Notes: generated by a model from the letters alone, not told the origin. Shown: positions 27,284 to 36,854, numbered from the stretch's first letter. The stretch is 64,000 nucleotides of DNA from Amycolatopsis nigrescens CSC17Ta-90 (GCF_000384315.1 NZ_ARVW01000001.1:310001-374000); one strand, 5' to 3'. Numbers and translations: made by a program.

Positions 27284-27297
27284 GGGTGAACTCACCC
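27284..27297. promoter_or_regulatory. GGGTGA-AC-TCACCC inverted repeat, sortase/arsR intergenic region
   Basis: A perfect 6-2-6 inverted repeat in the 249-bp region between the divergent surface protein gene and the arsR-zur pair. Position and symmetry suit an operator. A second short repeat GGGA-CAT-TCCC lies at 27388-27398, nearer arsR. Confidence 0.35.
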
Positions 27298-27418
27298 AAA
27301 TGGAGTAGCGCGATCGTGGACACCGCCCGGTGACCTGCCGGTGACCTCTCGAGGGCACGAGCACTTCCTCAGCGACATTAGGATGGTGGGACATTCCCGA
27401 CCAAGGCTGGAGATCGAC

Positions 27419-27799
27419 ATGCCCACGGTGAGCTCGGACGCGGCCCCCGCGGGCCTGCCCGAAGAAGCCGAGCGCCATGTGCACTCGGAACGTCCGCCGT
27501 CGCCGCCCACCCCGCCGCAGGCCACCCTGGCCGACGCGGGCGAGCTGCTGCGGGCACTGGCCGCTCCGGTCCGGATCGCGATCGTGCTGCAGCTGCGGGA
27601 CGGCGACCGGTGCGTGCACGAGCTGGTGGACGCGCTCGAAGTGGCCCAGCCGCTGATCAGCCAGCATCTGCGGGTACTCAAGGCGGCCGGGGTGGTGCAC
27701 GGCGAACGGCGCGGCCGTGAGGTGGTGTACAGCCTGGTCGACGACCATCTTTCGCATATCGTCGTGGACGCCGTGGCACACGTACAGGAGGGCAAGTGA
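27419..27799 (+). CDS. ArsR/SmtB-family regulator, zur-linked
   Basis: The 126-residue repressor has an acidic/Pro-rich N-terminus with His residues and a winged helix (about residues 35-115) with LLRALAAPVRIAIVLQL, the DRCVHELVDAL region and QPLISQHLRVLKAAGVV. The C-terminal helix SLVDDHLSHIVVDAVAHV carries the D/H set typical of alpha-5 zinc sites. This matches the zinc-responsive SmtB-type protein (Rv2358) that lies upstream of zur in mycobacteria. ATG 27419 has GGAG six bases upstream. The stop overlaps the zur start by 4 bases. Confidence 0.88.
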   Translation: MPTVSSDAAPAGLPEEAERHVHSERPPSPPTPPQATLADAGELLRALAAPVRIAIVLQLRDGDRCVHELVDALEVAQPLISQHLRVLKAAGVVHGERRGREVVYSLVDDHLSHIVVDAVAHVQEGK

Positions 27800-28218
27800 G
27801 CACCCCCACCAGGGGCCGGGCGCCGCTGCCCGGCAGGCGCTCGACCAAGCAGCGCGCCGCCGTGGTCGAGCTGCTGGCCGACATCGACGACTTCCGCTCC
27901 GCCCAGGAGCTGCACGACGAGCTGCGCAAGCGGGGCGAGGGCATCGGCCTGACCACGGTCTACCGCACCCTGCAGTCGCTGTCCGAGGCCGGCGAGATCG
28001 ACGTGCTGCGCACCGACTCCGGGGAGGCGATCTACCGCCGCTGCTCCTCGCACCACCATCACCACCTGGTCTGCCGGTACTGCGGGCGCACCGTGGAGGT
28101 CGAGGGCCCGGCCGTGGAGCGCTGGGCGGAGAAGATCGCCGCCGGCAACGGTTTCTCCGACATCACGCACACCGTGGAGATCGTCGGCACCTGCGCCACC
28201 TGCGCGGCCCGCCGCTGA
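27796..28218 (+). CDS. zur: Zinc uptake regulator, Fur family
   Basis: The 140-residue protein is a Fur-family repressor that senses zinc. It has an N-terminal winged helix (TKQRAAVVELLADID, TTVYRTLQSLSEAGEID), a His-rich metal segment (SSHHHHHLVC, residues 84-93) and two structural zinc CXXC pairs (C93/C96 and C133/C136). GTG 27796 overlaps the arsR stop, giving a conserved two-gene zinc-sensing operon (Rv2358-Rv2359 in M. tuberculosis). It converges on the permease pair downstream, a possible part of its regulon. Confidence 0.93.
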   Translation: MSTPTRGRAPLPGRRSTKQRAAVVELLADIDDFRSAQELHDELRKRGEGIGLTTVYRTLQSLSEAGEIDVLRTDSGEAIYRRCSSHHHHHLVCRYCGRTVEVEGPAVERWAEKIAAGNGFSDITHTVEIVGTCATCAARR

Positions 28219-28222
28219 CCGG

Positions 28223-28954
28223 TCAGTACTCGTAGGGATCGTCCGGAGCGCTGACCGGGCGTGCCGTGGCGACGACGAGATCCGCGGTGTAGCCGTTCGC
28301 CTTCGTCGCGGTGCCGGGCACGATCTGGCCGGTGACCTCGAGCCAGGCGTCACTGGCGTACCCGGACACCTGGGGCAGGCCGGTCAGCCGCACGGTCAGC
28401 GGCCGGGCGTCCGCCGCGCAGCAGCTGATCACCATCCTGGCCAGCATGGTCGAACCGGCGTCGTGCACCACGAAACCGGACAGCGAGACCGTGCGGCCGT
28501 TCAGCGTGCCGTTGGCGTCCCAGCCGGCCCTGGTCACGAAGTCGGTCAGGGACATCGGCACCACCGGTTCCGCCGGCAGCGGCGGGAAGTGCGCCGAAGC
28601 CTGCGCGGCCGCGTTGTCCGGCGCCCTGCCCTGCGTGCGGGTCACCGAGTCCGAGCCGAGTGCGGGCGGCGCGACCAGGAACACCGCGAGCACCGGTACC
28701 AGCAGCAGCCAGGCCGACCTGGCCGGATGGTGGTGCTCGTGCCCTTCGGTAGCGGGCGCTGTCGCCGTCCGCCGGGCGGCGAGCAGATCGCGCAGCACCG
28801 CGAGCACGCCGAGCACCAGCATCACCGCCCCGCCGGCGATCACCCACGGCTGCTGGGACGGCTTCACATAGCGCAGGTAGTCCCCGTTGACGGCGATCTT
28901 CAGCAGCGCGCCGCCGAGCAGGATCAACAGGATGTTCTGCGTTTCTCGCCTCAT
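28223..28954 (-). CDS. TIGR03943/DUF1980-type membrane protein
   Basis: The 243-residue protein has two N-terminal transmembrane helices separated by a short loop, a His-rich linker (GHEHHHPARS), a third helix, and an extracytoplasmic domain containing VISCCAADARPLTVRL and GQIVPG. This is the pattern of the TIGR03943 (B. subtilis YcgQ-like) family, normally paired with a UPF0718 permease, as here. Its ATG overlaps the permease stop by 4 bases. The double Cys and His-rich stretch suggest metal handling; convergence with zur strengthens that inference but does not prove it. Confidence 0.8.
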   Translation of the reverse strand: MRRETQNILLILLGGALLKIAVNGDYLRYVKPSQQPWVIAGGAVMLVLGVLAVLRDLLAARRTATAPATEGHEHHHPARSAWLLLVPVLAVFLVAPPALGSDSVTRTQGRAPDNAAAQASAHFPPLPAEPVVPMSLTDFVTRAGWDANGTLNGRTVSLSGFVVHDAGSTMLARMVISCCAADARPLTVRLTGLPQVSGYASDAWLEVTGQIVPGTATKANGYTADLVVATARPVSAPDDPYEY

Positions 28955-29967
28955 CGCAGCACCAACGATCCGGCCAGCAGCGCGCAGCCGACCGCGACCA
29001 CGAAGGTCACCGGCGCGAACCGGACCGCGAAGGACCTGCCGAAGGTGCCGGCCTGCAGGGCGAACAGCTTCACGTCCACCGCCGGGCCGACCACCAGGAA
29101 CACCAGCTTCGGCAGCAGCGGCAGGGCGGCGAACGAAGCGGCCACGAAGGCGTCCGCCTCGCTGCACAGCGCGAGCACCACCGCCAGCACGGCCATCACC
29201 AGCACCCCGAGCACCAGCTGGTCACCGAGCACCCCGAACCAGCCCGGCGGCACCAGCACCCCGAGCGCGGCCGAGATCACCGCGCCCAGCACCAGGAACC
29301 CGCCCGCCTCGACCAGATCGGTCCTGGCCGTCTCGGCGAAGGTCTGCCACCGACCCCGCCCGGCCGGGTCGGGCAGCCGCCGCAGCGCCCGCTCCACGAT
29401 CCACTCCAGCCTGCCGAACTTCGACCAGAGCAGGCCCATCACCACCGCGGTGCCCAGCGAACCGAGGAACCGGGCCAGCACCATCTCCGGGCTGCCGGGG
29501 AAGGCCACCGCGGTGGCGACCAACACCACCGGGTTCACCGCGGGCGCGGCCAGCAGGAAGGTCAGCGCGGCCGCCGGGGCGACCCCCTGCCCCATCAGCC
29601 GGCGCGCCACCGGCACCGAAGCGCACTCACAACCCGGCAGCGCCACCCCGGCGAGCCCGGCCACCCCGACCGCGGCCGCTTCCCTGCGCGGCAACACCTT
29701 CCGCAGCACCCTGGCCGGCACGAACGCGGCTATCGCGCCGCTGATCAGGACCCCGAGCACCAGAAATGGCAGCGCCTGCACGCAGACCGCGACGAACACC
29801 GTCGATCCGGTGCGCAGCGCGGGCACGTCCAGCACCCGCTGCAGCCAGGACTGCGCCAGGATGGCGACCAGCAGCACCGCGCAGAGCACCTCGATCGAGG
29901 TGATCCGGCCGTGCCTGCCCGCCCGCGGACGCGCGGCACCGGCCGCGCTGTCGGAAACGGTTTTCAC
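28951..29967 (-). CDS. UPF0718 (YraQ-like) permease
   Basis: The 338-residue protein has about eight to ten hydrophobic helices. It contains the hallmark PGCECASVPVARRLM followed by LLAAPAVNPVVLVATAVAF, and in the second half ALCSEADAFVAASFA, the repeated pseudo-symmetric motif of the family. The substrate is unknown; relatives are called putative permeases. The Cys pair in PGCEC could bind metal. It is the first gene of a pair with the TIGR03943 protein and sits just past zur. I do not see a clear Zur box before its start. Confidence 0.85.
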   Translation of the reverse strand: MKTVSDSAAGAARPRAGRHGRITSIEVLCAVLLVAILAQSWLQRVLDVPALRTGSTVFVAVCVQALPFLVLGVLISGAIAAFVPARVLRKVLPRREAAAVGVAGLAGVALPGCECASVPVARRLMGQGVAPAAALTFLLAAPAVNPVVLVATAVAFPGSPEMVLARFLGSLGTAVVMGLLWSKFGRLEWIVERALRRLPDPAGRGRWQTFAETARTDLVEAGGFLVLGAVISAALGVLVPPGWFGVLGDQLVLGVLVMAVLAVVLALCSEADAFVAASFAALPLLPKLVFLVVGPAVDVKLFALQAGTFGRSFAVRFAPVTFVVAVGCALLAGSLVLR

Positions 29968-30052
29968 CGGGCCGATGATGCCAGGTGCCCCCGACGGCCG
30001 GATCGTCCCGGGGCGATTCGGTGGGGGTAAAGGGATATCTCGTACGGAAAGT

Positions 30053-30487
30053 TCAGCCTTCCGTGCTGTCCCTCGCCTCCAGGCCGAGCAGGTCGGTGCG
30101 CAGCTGCGAGGCCGTCGAGACGACCAGCATCAGCAGGGTGCCCAGCGGCGACGGATCCATGCCCTCGGCGGGGAACGCGTAGCGCAGGGTCATGTCCATC
30201 CCCCGGTCGGTGTGCACCACGCCCAGCGTGCCGAACAGGCCCTGGCCAGCCCGCTCCGCCGCGGACGCCGCCAGCGCCTGCTCCTCGGGCAGGTCCCAGC
30301 CGACCACGCAGGTCAGGCTGAGCACGGTGAGCCCCTCCGCGAGCCTGGTCGCCTGCACCACGCAGGGCACGTCGGCGTGCGAGAAGGTGAGCGCGCCGTC
30401 GTCGTCCACGTGCACTTCGAGGTAGCGCTCGAGCGACTCACGCGCCAGCGTCAGCAATGCGGCCGTGTCAGCAGCTTCGGTAGTCAT
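30053..30487 (-). CDS. YbjN-like conserved protein downstream of uppS
   Basis: The 144-residue soluble protein has an alpha/beta pattern like YbjN/type III secretion chaperone-like domains: [27 protein letters not shown], then paired strands ([20 protein letters not shown]) and a helix. It corresponds by position to Rv2360c, next to uppS. ATG 30487 overlaps the uppS stop by 4 bases, so the two are translationally coupled. Its function is unknown; a chaperone-like or regulatory role near polyprenyl synthesis is only a guess. Confidence 0.7.
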   Translation of the reverse strand: MTTEAADTAALLTLARESLERYLEVHVDDDGALTFSHADVPCVVQATRLAEGLTVLSLTCVVGWDLPEEQALAASAAERAGQGLFGTLGVVHTDRGMDMTLRYAFPAEGMDPSPLGTLLMLVVSTASQLRTDLLGLEARDSTEG

Positions 30488-31341
30488 GAAATCGCCTCCG
30501 CGGCGTCCGTGTCCGATGGCGACCCAGCACGTGCCTTCGCCTTGTCCAGCGCCGCACCGAACCGGCGATCCCGCTTGGCGAACTCCAGGCAGGCCTCCCA
30601 CAGCCGCCGCCGGTCGAAGTCGGGGAACAGGGTGTCCTGGAAGACGAACTCGGCGTAGGCCGCCTGCCACAGCATGAAGTTCGAAGTGCGCAGCTCACCG
30701 GACGGCCGCAGGAACAGGTCCACGTCCGGCATCTCCGGCTGGTACAGGTACTTCGCGATGGTGCGCTCGTCGACTTTCTCCGGATCGATCTTGCCCTCGG
30801 CGGCCAGCCTGGCGATCTGCCGCACCGCGTCGCCGATCTCTGCCCGGCCGCCGTAGTTCACGCACATGGTCATGTTCAGCGCCGTGTTGTGCTTGGTCTT
30901 CTCCTCGGCGACCTGCAGCTCCTTGATCACGCTGCGCCACAGCTTCGGCCGCCGTCCCGCCCAGCGGATCCGCACCCCGATCGAGCCGAGGTAGTCCACC
31001 TGCCGCCGGATGGTGTCCCGGTTGAAGCCCATCAGGAAGCGCACCTCTTCCGGGCTGCGCTTCCAGTTCTCGGTGGAGAACGCGTACACCGACAGCCATT
31101 TGACGCCCAGCTCGACGGCGCCGCTGGCCACGTCGATCATCACGGCCTCGCCGCGCTTGTGCCCCTCGATCCTGGGCAGCCCGCGCTGGTTGGCCCACCG
31201 GCCGTTGCCGTCCATCACCAACGCCACATGCTTCGGGACCAGGTCCGCCGGAATCTCCGGGGGCCGGGCGCCGGACGGATGCGGCTCCGGCGCGCGTACC
31301 TCCACCGGTGACGAACCGGCGTCACGTGTCCTGCGCCGCAC
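30484..31341 (-). CDS. uppS: Isoprenyl transferase (long-chain polyprenyl diphosphate synthase)
   Basis: The 285-residue cis-prenyltransferase makes the polyprenyl carrier for cell-wall and arabinogalactan precursors. The catalytic Asp lies in [17 protein letters not shown] (near residue 43). Further conserved regions are [23 protein letters not shown] and [22 protein letters not shown]. Start GTG 31341 has GGAGG six bases upstream and overlaps recO by 20 bases. By synteny it is the Rv2361c equivalent (decaprenyl diphosphate synthase in mycobacteria), so the chain length could be C50 rather than C55. Confidence 0.95.
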   Translation of the reverse strand: MRRRTRDAGSSPVEVRAPEPHPSGARPPEIPADLVPKHVALVMDGNGRWANQRGLPRIEGHKRGEAVMIDVASGAVELGVKWLSVYAFSTENWKRSPEEVRFLMGFNRDTIRRQVDYLGSIGVRIRWAGRRPKLWRSVIKELQVAEEKTKHNTALNMTMCVNYGGRAEIGDAVRQIARLAAEGKIDPEKVDERTIAKYLYQPEMPDVDLFLRPSGELRTSNFMLWQAAYAEFVFQDTLFPDFDRRRLWEACLEFAKRDRRFGAALDKAKARAGSPSDTDAAEAIS

Positions 31342-32200
31342 CGAGCACCTCCGAGTCCACCGGGTCCGCCGGGTCTGCTGGCTGCACTGAAGCCACCGGG
31401 TCCGGCACCACCGGACCCGCCCCGGGCCCTGCCGACCCTACTTGCCGGTCACCGAGCAGTTCGCGGGCCCGGCGCTCGACGAGCGGCAGCGAGCGCAGCT
31501 GGCGCTCCAGATGCCACTGCAGATGGGCCGCGACCAGGCCGCTCGCGTCCCGGCGCGCGCCGCCGAGGGATGCCTCGGCCACGTCCCAGTCGCCGTGCAG
31601 CAGGGATTCCAGCAGCACCAGCACCTCGGGCGCCGGATGCACCGATCCGGGCACCCGGCAGTTCTGGCACATCAAGCCGCCGGCCTGCACGCTGAACGCG
31701 CTGTGCGGGCCGGGCAGGCCGCACCGGGCGCATTCGGTGATGGCGGGCGCCCAGCCGGCGTAGGACATCGCGCGCAGCAGGAACGCGTCGAGCAGCAGGG
31801 ACGCGTCGCGCTGACCGTCCGCCAGCGCCCGCAGCGCGCCGGTGACCAGCAGGTACAGCCGCAGCGCCGGCTCGCCCTCTTCGGCGGTGAGCCGGTCCGC
31901 GGTCTCGGTGACCGCGCTGGCCGCGGTGTAGCGCTGGTAGTCGCCCACGATCGGCAGCGCGAACGCGTCCACCGTCTGCACCTGGGTGATCACGTCCAGC
32001 GTGCGGCCGGTGTAGAACTGCACGTCCACGTGCCCGAACGGTTCCAGGCGCGCGCCGAACCGGGACGTGGTGCGGCGCACCCCCTTGGCCACCGCGCGCA
32101 CCTTGCCGTGCCGCCGGGTGAGCAGGGTGATGATCCGGTCGGCCTCACCGAGCTTGTGCACCCGCAGCACCACACCCGTGTCGCGGTAGAGACTCACCAT
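31322..32200 (-). CDS. recO: DNA repair protein RecO
   Basis: The 292-residue recombination mediator helps load RecA at single-strand gaps. An N-terminal OB fold contains [19 protein letters not shown] and [20 protein letters not shown] helical domain follows with a zinc site formed by CARCG and MCQNC. The C-terminal 40 residues are a Pro/Asp/Val-rich low-complexity tail longer than in most RecO proteins. It lies upstream of and overlaps uppS by 20 bases, a conserved actinobacterial pairing (Rv2362c-Rv2361c). Confidence 0.95.
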   Translation of the reverse strand: MVSLYRDTGVVLRVHKLGEADRIITLLTRRHGKVRAVAKGVRRTTSRFGARLEPFGHVDVQFYTGRTLDVITQVQTVDAFALPIVGDYQRYTAASAVTETADRLTAEEGEPALRLYLLVTGALRALADGQRDASLLLDAFLLRAMSYAGWAPAITECARCGLPGPHSAFSVQAGGLMCQNCRVPGSVHPAPEVLVLLESLLHGDWDVAEASLGGARRDASGLVAAHLQWHLERQLRSLPLVERRARELLGDRQVGSAGPGAGPVVPDPVASVQPADPADPVDSEVLGAAQDT

Positions 32201-32229
32201 TTCATGGTCGCACTACCCGCGCCCGGAGT

Positions 32230-33123
32230 TCACCACTGCTGCGGAGGCTGCTGTCCGTAGCCGCCCTGCTGCGGATACCCCGGCTGCTGCTGGGGCTGCT
32301 GGGGATAGCCGCCCTGCTGCTGTTGCGGGTAGCCCGGCTGCTGGGGGTAACCCTGCTGCGGGTAGCCGGGCTGCTGCTGCGCCGGGTAGCCGCCCTGCGC
32401 CATGCCGGGGACCTTGGGCGCCTGCACGACGATGGTGCTCATCACCTTGTCGGAGAAGGTCTGCGCCTTGTCGTCCCACAGCGGCCACAGGTAGCCGATG
32501 GAGCAGGCGAGCCCGTCCAGGAAGTGGGCGAGGTCGCGGACGAAGGCGTTGCCGGCGCCGATCGGCTGGCCGGTAAGCTCGCCGATCAGCTTGATGCCGA
32601 CCACGCGCTTGCCGAGCGACTGACCGGTGTTGCCGCCCTGGATCCACCTGTTGAAGATGTTCCAGACGAGCGCGCCGAGGCCGCCGAGACCGAGAATGAT
32701 CGACCCCACGGTGAACGAGCCGGAGAAGACCAGGATCTCGCCGATGATGATCAGCAGCAGGGCCGGCCCCATGTCGATCAGGTAGGCACCGGCCCGCTGC
32801 CCCCAGTTCGCGTAGGCGGGCTGGCCGTAGGGCGACTGGCCGGGGAAACCGCCGGGCTGCTGGCCGTAACCGCCCGGCTGCTGCTGCGGGTAACCCTGCT
32901 GGGGATAACCGGCCTGCTGCTGGGGTTGCTGGGGATAGCCGCCCGGCTGCTGCGCCGGGAAACCGCCGGAAGGCTGGCCGGGGAAGCCACCTGGCTGCTG
33001 CGGGTACTGGCCGGGCTGCTGCCCTGGGACGCCACCGGGCTGACCGGGCTGCGCCGGGAACCCGCCGGACGGCGGCTGGCCATAGGGCTGGCCCTGAGGC
33101 TGCTGGCCGTACGGATTCGTCAT
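32230..33123 (-). CDS. RDD-family membrane protein with Gly/Pro/Gln-rich flanks
   Basis: The 297-residue protein has an RDD domain (about residues 90-230) with [19 protein letters not shown] and [16 protein letters not shown], including about three membrane helices. It is flanked by low-complexity arms built on YPQQ and GGFPGQ repeats (residues 1-88 and about 235-297). Such arms are common in actinobacterial RDD and septum or wall-linked proteins and may be disordered interaction regions. At DNA level the arms are imperfect tandem repeats of Gln/Pro/Gly codons and may vary in length between strains. ATG 33123 is preferred for its AGGGGG site. Confidence 0.82.
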   Translation of the reverse strand: MTNPYGQQPQGQPYGQPPSGGFPAQPGQPGGVPGQQPGQYPQQPGGFPGQPSGGFPAQQPGGYPQQPQQQAGYPQQGYPQQQPGGYGQQPGGFPGQSPYGQPAYANWGQRAGAYLIDMGPALLLIIIGEILVFSGSFTVGSIILGLGGLGALVWNIFNRWIQGGNTGQSLGKRVVGIKLIGELTGQPIGAGNAFVRDLAHFLDGLACSIGYLWPLWDDKAQTFSDKVMSTIVVQAPKVPGMAQGGYPAQQQPGYPQQGYPQQPGYPQQQQGGYPQQPQQQPGYPQQGGYGQQPPQQW

Positions 33124-33238
33124 CGAGGACATCCCCCTAGCTCGGTTTCTGCCACCTGCCACCACGCCCGGAATGCTCGGACAGAGCGCGCCTGCGCCGG
33201 GAGCGTACCCGGTCGGTCACCGGACGGCTCGGTGTACC

Positions 33239-33673
33239 TCAAACCCGGAGCGAGGTGAACGGCGCGAAGGGCAGATTGCGCACTACGAACCACACTCCGA
33301 GCAGCACGCCGATCGCCATCGGTGTCCATCGCGGGCGCCGCCACACCGCCGCACCGCGCCAGCGCCCGGCCGCCCACGCGACCAGCGCGGCGGCGCCCAG
33401 CAGGACGAACACCAGCGCGACCGCGTTGTACCGCAGCGCGGCGGGCAGGTCGCCGTGCAGCAGGCTGTACATCATGCGCAGCCCGCCGCAGCCGGGACAG
33501 TCGATGCCGAACAGCAGTTTGGTCGGGCAGAGCGGGCTCGGCCCGCCGGGGGTGGTCGGGTCGGCCCACAGGATGAACGCGCAGCCGAGCCCGAGCCCGG
33601 CGGCTGCCCCGGCCGGCGCGCCGAGCGCGCGCAGCCGGGTGCGCGTGCCGCGAATCGGGTGGCCGCCGGACAT
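33239..33673 (-). CDS. DUF2752 membrane protein
   Basis: The 144-residue protein contains the DUF2752 hallmark LLFGIDCPGCGGLRMMYSLLHGDLPAAL between two of its three or four hydrophobic segments. The Cys pair in DCPGCG is invariant in the family, whose role is unknown. The gene lies 5 bases beyond the era stop and is probably co-transcribed with era. The adjacent RDD gene starts 115 bases further on. Confidence 0.82.
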   Translation of the reverse strand: MSGGHPIRGTRTRLRALGAPAGAAAGLGLGCAFILWADPTTPGGPSPLCPTKLLFGIDCPGCGGLRMMYSLLHGDLPAALRYNAVALVFVLLGAAALVAWAAGRWRGAAVWRRPRWTPMAIGVLLGVWFVVRNLPFAPFTSLRV

Positions 33674-33678
33674 GCGGC

Positions 33679-34587
33679 TCAGAATCCCAGACGGCGCAGC
33701 TGTTTGGGGTCGCGCTGCCAGTCCTTGGCCACCTTGATGTGCAGGTCGAGATACACCTTGCTGCCGAGCAGCGCCTCGATCTGCCGTCGGGCCTGCGCAC
33801 CCACCTGCTTGAGCCGTTCTCCCTTGTGCCCCAGGATGATGCCCTTCTGGCTGGGGCGCTCCACGTACAGGAAGGCGTGGATGTCGATCAGGTCGTCCCG
33901 CCCTTCGCGCGGCAGCATCTCCTCCACGTTGACCGCGATCGAATGCGGCAGCTCGTCGTGCACGCCCTCCAGCGCGGCCTCCCGGATCAGCTCGGCGACC
34001 AGCGTCTGCTCCGGCTCGTCGGTGAGGTCGCCGTCCGGGTAGAGCTGCGGACCCTCCGGCAGGCGCTGCACCAGCAGGTCGGCCACCGTGCTCACCTGAA
34101 AACCGTCCACAGCGGACACCGGCACCAGCTCGGCGAACTCCATCACGTTCTGCAGCGCCAGCAGCTGCTCGGCCACCTGCTCCGGAGCAACCTTGTCGGT
34201 CTTGGTCACCACGCCGATCACCGGGGTGCGGCGGGCGATCTTCGCCAGCTCCGCCGCGATGAACTTGTCCCCGGGACCGACCTTTTCGTCCGCCGGCACG
34301 CAGAACCCGACAACGTCCACTTCGGACCAGGTGGAGTAGACGATGTCGTTGAGCCGCTGGCCGAGCACCGTGCGCGGGCGGTGCAGGCCGGGGGTGTCCA
34401 CGATCACCAGCTGCGCGTCGTCGCGGTGCACGATGCCGCGGATCGCGTGCCGGGTGGTCTGCGGCTTGCTGGAGGTGATCGCCACCTTGCTGCCGACCAG
34501 CGCGTTGGTCAGCGTGGACTTGCCGGCGTTGGGCCGCCCGACGAAACAGGCGAACCCGGAGCGGTGGCGTACCTCTTCACTGTTCAC
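33679..34587 (-). CDS. era: GTPase Era
   Basis: The 302-residue GTPase assists 30S ribosome assembly by binding the 16S rRNA 3' end. It has G1 GRPNAGKSTL (about residues 17-26), G3 DTPGLH, G4 TKTD and a C-terminal KH domain with EKGIILGHKGERLK-type sequence (SQKGIILGHKGERLKQVG). GTG 34587 is the start. It lies in the conserved block era, Rv2365c-like, corC-like, ybeY, phoH, all linked to ribosome or RNA maturation, and is the Rv2364c equivalent. Confidence 0.97.
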   Translation of the reverse strand: MNSEEVRHRSGFACFVGRPNAGKSTLTNALVGSKVAITSSKPQTTRHAIRGIVHRDDAQLVIVDTPGLHRPRTVLGQRLNDIVYSTWSEVDVVGFCVPADEKVGPGDKFIAAELAKIARRTPVIGVVTKTDKVAPEQVAEQLLALQNVMEFAELVPVSAVDGFQVSTVADLLVQRLPEGPQLYPDGDLTDEPEQTLVAELIREAALEGVHDELPHSIAVNVEEMLPREGRDDLIDIHAFLYVERPSQKGIILGHKGERLKQVGAQARRQIEALLGSKVYLDLHIKVAKDWQRDPKQLRRLGF

Positions 34588-34617
34588 CGCCCCATTGTCG
34601 TCTACGGCCGCGCGGAG

Positions 34618-34953
34618 CTACCGGAGCACCTCCTGCACGGTGCCCGACGGGTCCGCGCGGTAGATCGGGGCGTTCTCGGCCAAGTCGCGCACCGCGTGCA
34701 CGGACGCCTCGCCGAACAGCGGTTCCGCGGACACCACGGCGGCCGCCTCGATGCCTTCGGCGCCGCTGGACAGCGCGGCCGCGATCGCCGCCTGCATCGC
34801 GGTGAGCTGGAAGGAAGGCTGGTCCACCGTGCTCGCCGCGTAGGTGCGCCCGTCCGTGTCGCGGACCGCGGCACCCTCCTTGGCCTGGGTACGGGCGCGC
34901 GCTGAGCGGGCCAGGATGACGATCTTCTCGTCCTCCGGGTCGAGTTCAGGCAT
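34618..34953 (-). CDS. Cytidine deaminase-like protein lacking zinc ligands
   Basis: The 111-residue protein corresponds by position and shape to Rv2365c, often annotated as cytidine deaminase-like. The fold pattern is present (ILARSARARTQAKEGAAVRDTDGRTYAASTV, AMQAAIAAALSSGAEG, AAVVSAEP), but the catalytic HAE/CAE motif is replaced by QLTAMQA and there is no PCXXC. With no Cys at all, it cannot bind catalytic zinc in the known way. It is therefore likely non-catalytic. It sits between corC-like and era, overlapping the former by 8 bases. Confidence 0.75.
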   Translation of the reverse strand: MPELDPEDEKIVILARSARARTQAKEGAAVRDTDGRTYAASTVDQPSFQLTAMQAAIAAALSSGAEGIEAAAVVSAEPLFGEASVHAVRDLAENAPIYRADPSGTVQEVLR

Positions 34954-36289
34954 GTTCGACGCTCCTGTCTCGCTCGTCGTTCTCGCCGGGGCCGGTCACC
35001 CGCACCCGGCGGCCTGCGATCCGATCGTCGCAGGCCTGCACCACCACCGTGGTGATCCGCATCCGGCCGCGGCGGTCCTTGCCGCCCTCGGCGTGCAGCC
35101 GCAGCCCGGCCACCTCGGCCTCCGCGCCGGGCAGCGGGACGCGGCCGAGCCGTTCGGCGAGCAGCCCGCCGACCGTCTCCACGTCGTGGTCCTCCAGGTC
35201 GATCCCGAACAGCTCACCGAGGTCGTCCACGCCGAGCCGTGCGGACACCCGCACCGACTTCTCGTCGAGGTGCTCCACCGGGGGCCGCTCGTCGGGATCG
35301 GACTCGTCGGTGATCTCGCCGACGATCTCCTCCAGGATGTCCTCGATGGTCAGCAGGCCCGCGGTGCCGCCGTACTCGTCCACCGCGATCGCCATGTGGT
35401 TGTGCGAGAGCTGCATCTCCTTGAGCAGGTCGTCGAGCCGCTTGGAGTCCGGCACGTAGCTGGCCGGGTTCATCAGCTCGTCGACCTGGCGCAGCGGCCC
35501 GCCCTCGGCCATGTACGCCGGCATCAGGTCCTTGATGTTGGCCACGCCGACGATCTCGTCCACCGACTCGCCGATCACCGGGATCCGGGTGAACCCGGTG
35601 CGCAGCGCCAGCGCGAGCGCTTGGCGCACGGTCTTGTCCTGTTCGATCCAGACGATTTCGGTGCGCGGCACCATCACCTCGCGGGCTACGGTGTCCCCGA
35701 GCTCGAACACCGAGTGGATCATCTCCCGCTCGGAGTCCTCGACCACGCCGCGTTCCTGCGCCAGGTCGACCAGTTCCCGCAGCTCGACCTCGGAGGTGAA
35801 CGGCCCTTCGCGGAACCCCTTGCCGGGCGTGATCGCGTTGCCCAGCACGATAAGCAGCCTGCTCAGCGGGCCGAGGACCGAACCGAGCACCCGCACCGGC
35901 CCTGCCACCAGGGTGCCGACGCGGTAGGGGTGCTGCCGTCCGATGGTCCGCGGGCCGACCCCGACCAGCACGTAGCAGACCACCAGCATCACCAGCGCGG
36001 CCACCAGCACCGCCACCCCGACCGGGGAGATCCAGCGCAAGAACACCACGGTGACGAGCACGGTGGAGGTCAGCTCGCAACCCAGCCGCAGCAACAGCAG
36101 CAGGTTGATGTGCCGGCGCCGTTCCGCGACCACCGCGGCCAGCTGCCTGGCGCCGGGACGGCCGAGCCGGACCAGCCCTTCCGCCCTGGCCTGCGACACC
36201 GTGCTCACGGCGGCGTCCGCGGCGGCGAACATCCCGGCGAGCAGCACCAGCAGGACGGCGATCAGCAGCAGCGCGGTGGAACTGACCAT
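34946..36289 (-). CDS. CorC/HlyC-type CNNM transporter-like protein
   Basis: The 447-residue protein has an N-terminal DUF21/CNNM membrane domain (four helices, about residues 1-190), two CBS domains (about 210-335, with VMVPRTEIVWIEQDKTV and HNHMAIAVDEYGGTAGLLTIEDILEE) and a C-terminal CorC_HlyC domain. Relatives bind Mg-ATP and influence Mg/Co transport. It lies 10 bases beyond ybeY and corresponds to Rv2366c. ATG 36289 begins directly with the first membrane helix. Confidence 0.9.
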   Translation of the reverse strand: MVSSTALLLIAVLLVLLAGMFAAADAAVSTVSQARAEGLVRLGRPGARQLAAVVAERRRHINLLLLLRLGCELTSTVLVTVVFLRWISPVGVAVLVAALVMLVVCYVLVGVGPRTIGRQHPYRVGTLVAGPVRVLGSVLGPLSRLLIVLGNAITPGKGFREGPFTSEVELRELVDLAQERGVVEDSEREMIHSVFELGDTVAREVMVPRTEIVWIEQDKTVRQALALALRTGFTRIPVIGESVDEIVGVANIKDLMPAYMAEGGPLRQVDELMNPASYVPDSKRLDDLLKEMQLSHNHMAIAVDEYGGTAGLLTIEDILEEIVGEITDESDPDERPPVEHLDEKSVRVSARLGVDDLGELFGIDLEDHDVETVGGLLAERLGRVPLPGAEAEVAGLRLHAEGGKDRRGRMRITTVVVQACDDRIAGRRVRVTGPGENDERDRSVEHA

Positions 36290-36299
36290 GGCCGGTCGC

Positions 36300-36854
36300 T
36301 CAGCCGGGTTCGGCCGAGGGCTGGCCGCCGTCCAGGCCGGCCGCGCCGAGCAGCCGGTCGTCGGCGCTGCGCTGCACGTCGCGGCGCTTGGCGTCGGCCA
36401 CCGCCTCCCGGAACTCGCCAAGGATCCGCTTCTGCAGCCCGAACATCTCCCGCTCTTCGGCGGGCTCGGCGTGGTCGTAGCCGAGCAGGTGCAGCACGCC
36501 GTGAACGGTCAGCAGGTGCAGTTCGTCGGTCAGCGAGTGACCGGCGGTGTGCGCCTGGTCCTTGGCGAAAGCGGGGCAGAGCACGATGTCGCCGAGCAGC
36601 GCCGGGGACGCCTCGGCGGCATCCGGGCGGCGGGCCGAGTCGAGCTCGTCCATCGGGAAGGCCATCACGTCGGTCGGGCCCGGCAGGTCCATCCAGCGCT
36701 CGTGCAGGTCCTCCATCACGTCCAGGGTGACCAGCAGCACGGACAGCTCGGCGAGCGGGCTGACCTCCATCTTGTCCAGCGAGAACCGCGCGGCCGCGAC
36801 GATGGAGGTCTCGTCCACCGGAACGCCGGACTCGTTGGCGATTTCGATGCTCAT
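36300..36854 (-). CDS. ybeY: Endoribonuclease YbeY (rRNA maturation factor)
   Basis: The 184-residue metalloendonuclease processes 16S rRNA. The zinc motif [17 protein letters not shown] (three His, near residues 124-135) is clear, and the conserved Arg-rich region precedes it. The C-terminal 25 residues beyond the core are extra and rich in Gly/Pro. It lies 7 bases after phoH and 10 bases before the corC-like gene, in an operon devoted to RNA and ribosome maturation (Rv2367c equivalent). Confidence 0.95.
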   Translation of the reverse strand: MSIEIANESGVPVDETSIVAAARFSLDKMEVSPLAELSVLLVTLDVMEDLHERWMDLPGPTDVMAFPMDELDSARRPDAAEASPALLGDIVLCPAFAKDQAHTAGHSLTDELHLLTVHGVLHLLGYDHAEPAEEREMFGLQKRILGEFREAVADAKRRDVQRSADDRLLGAAGLDGGQPSAEPG

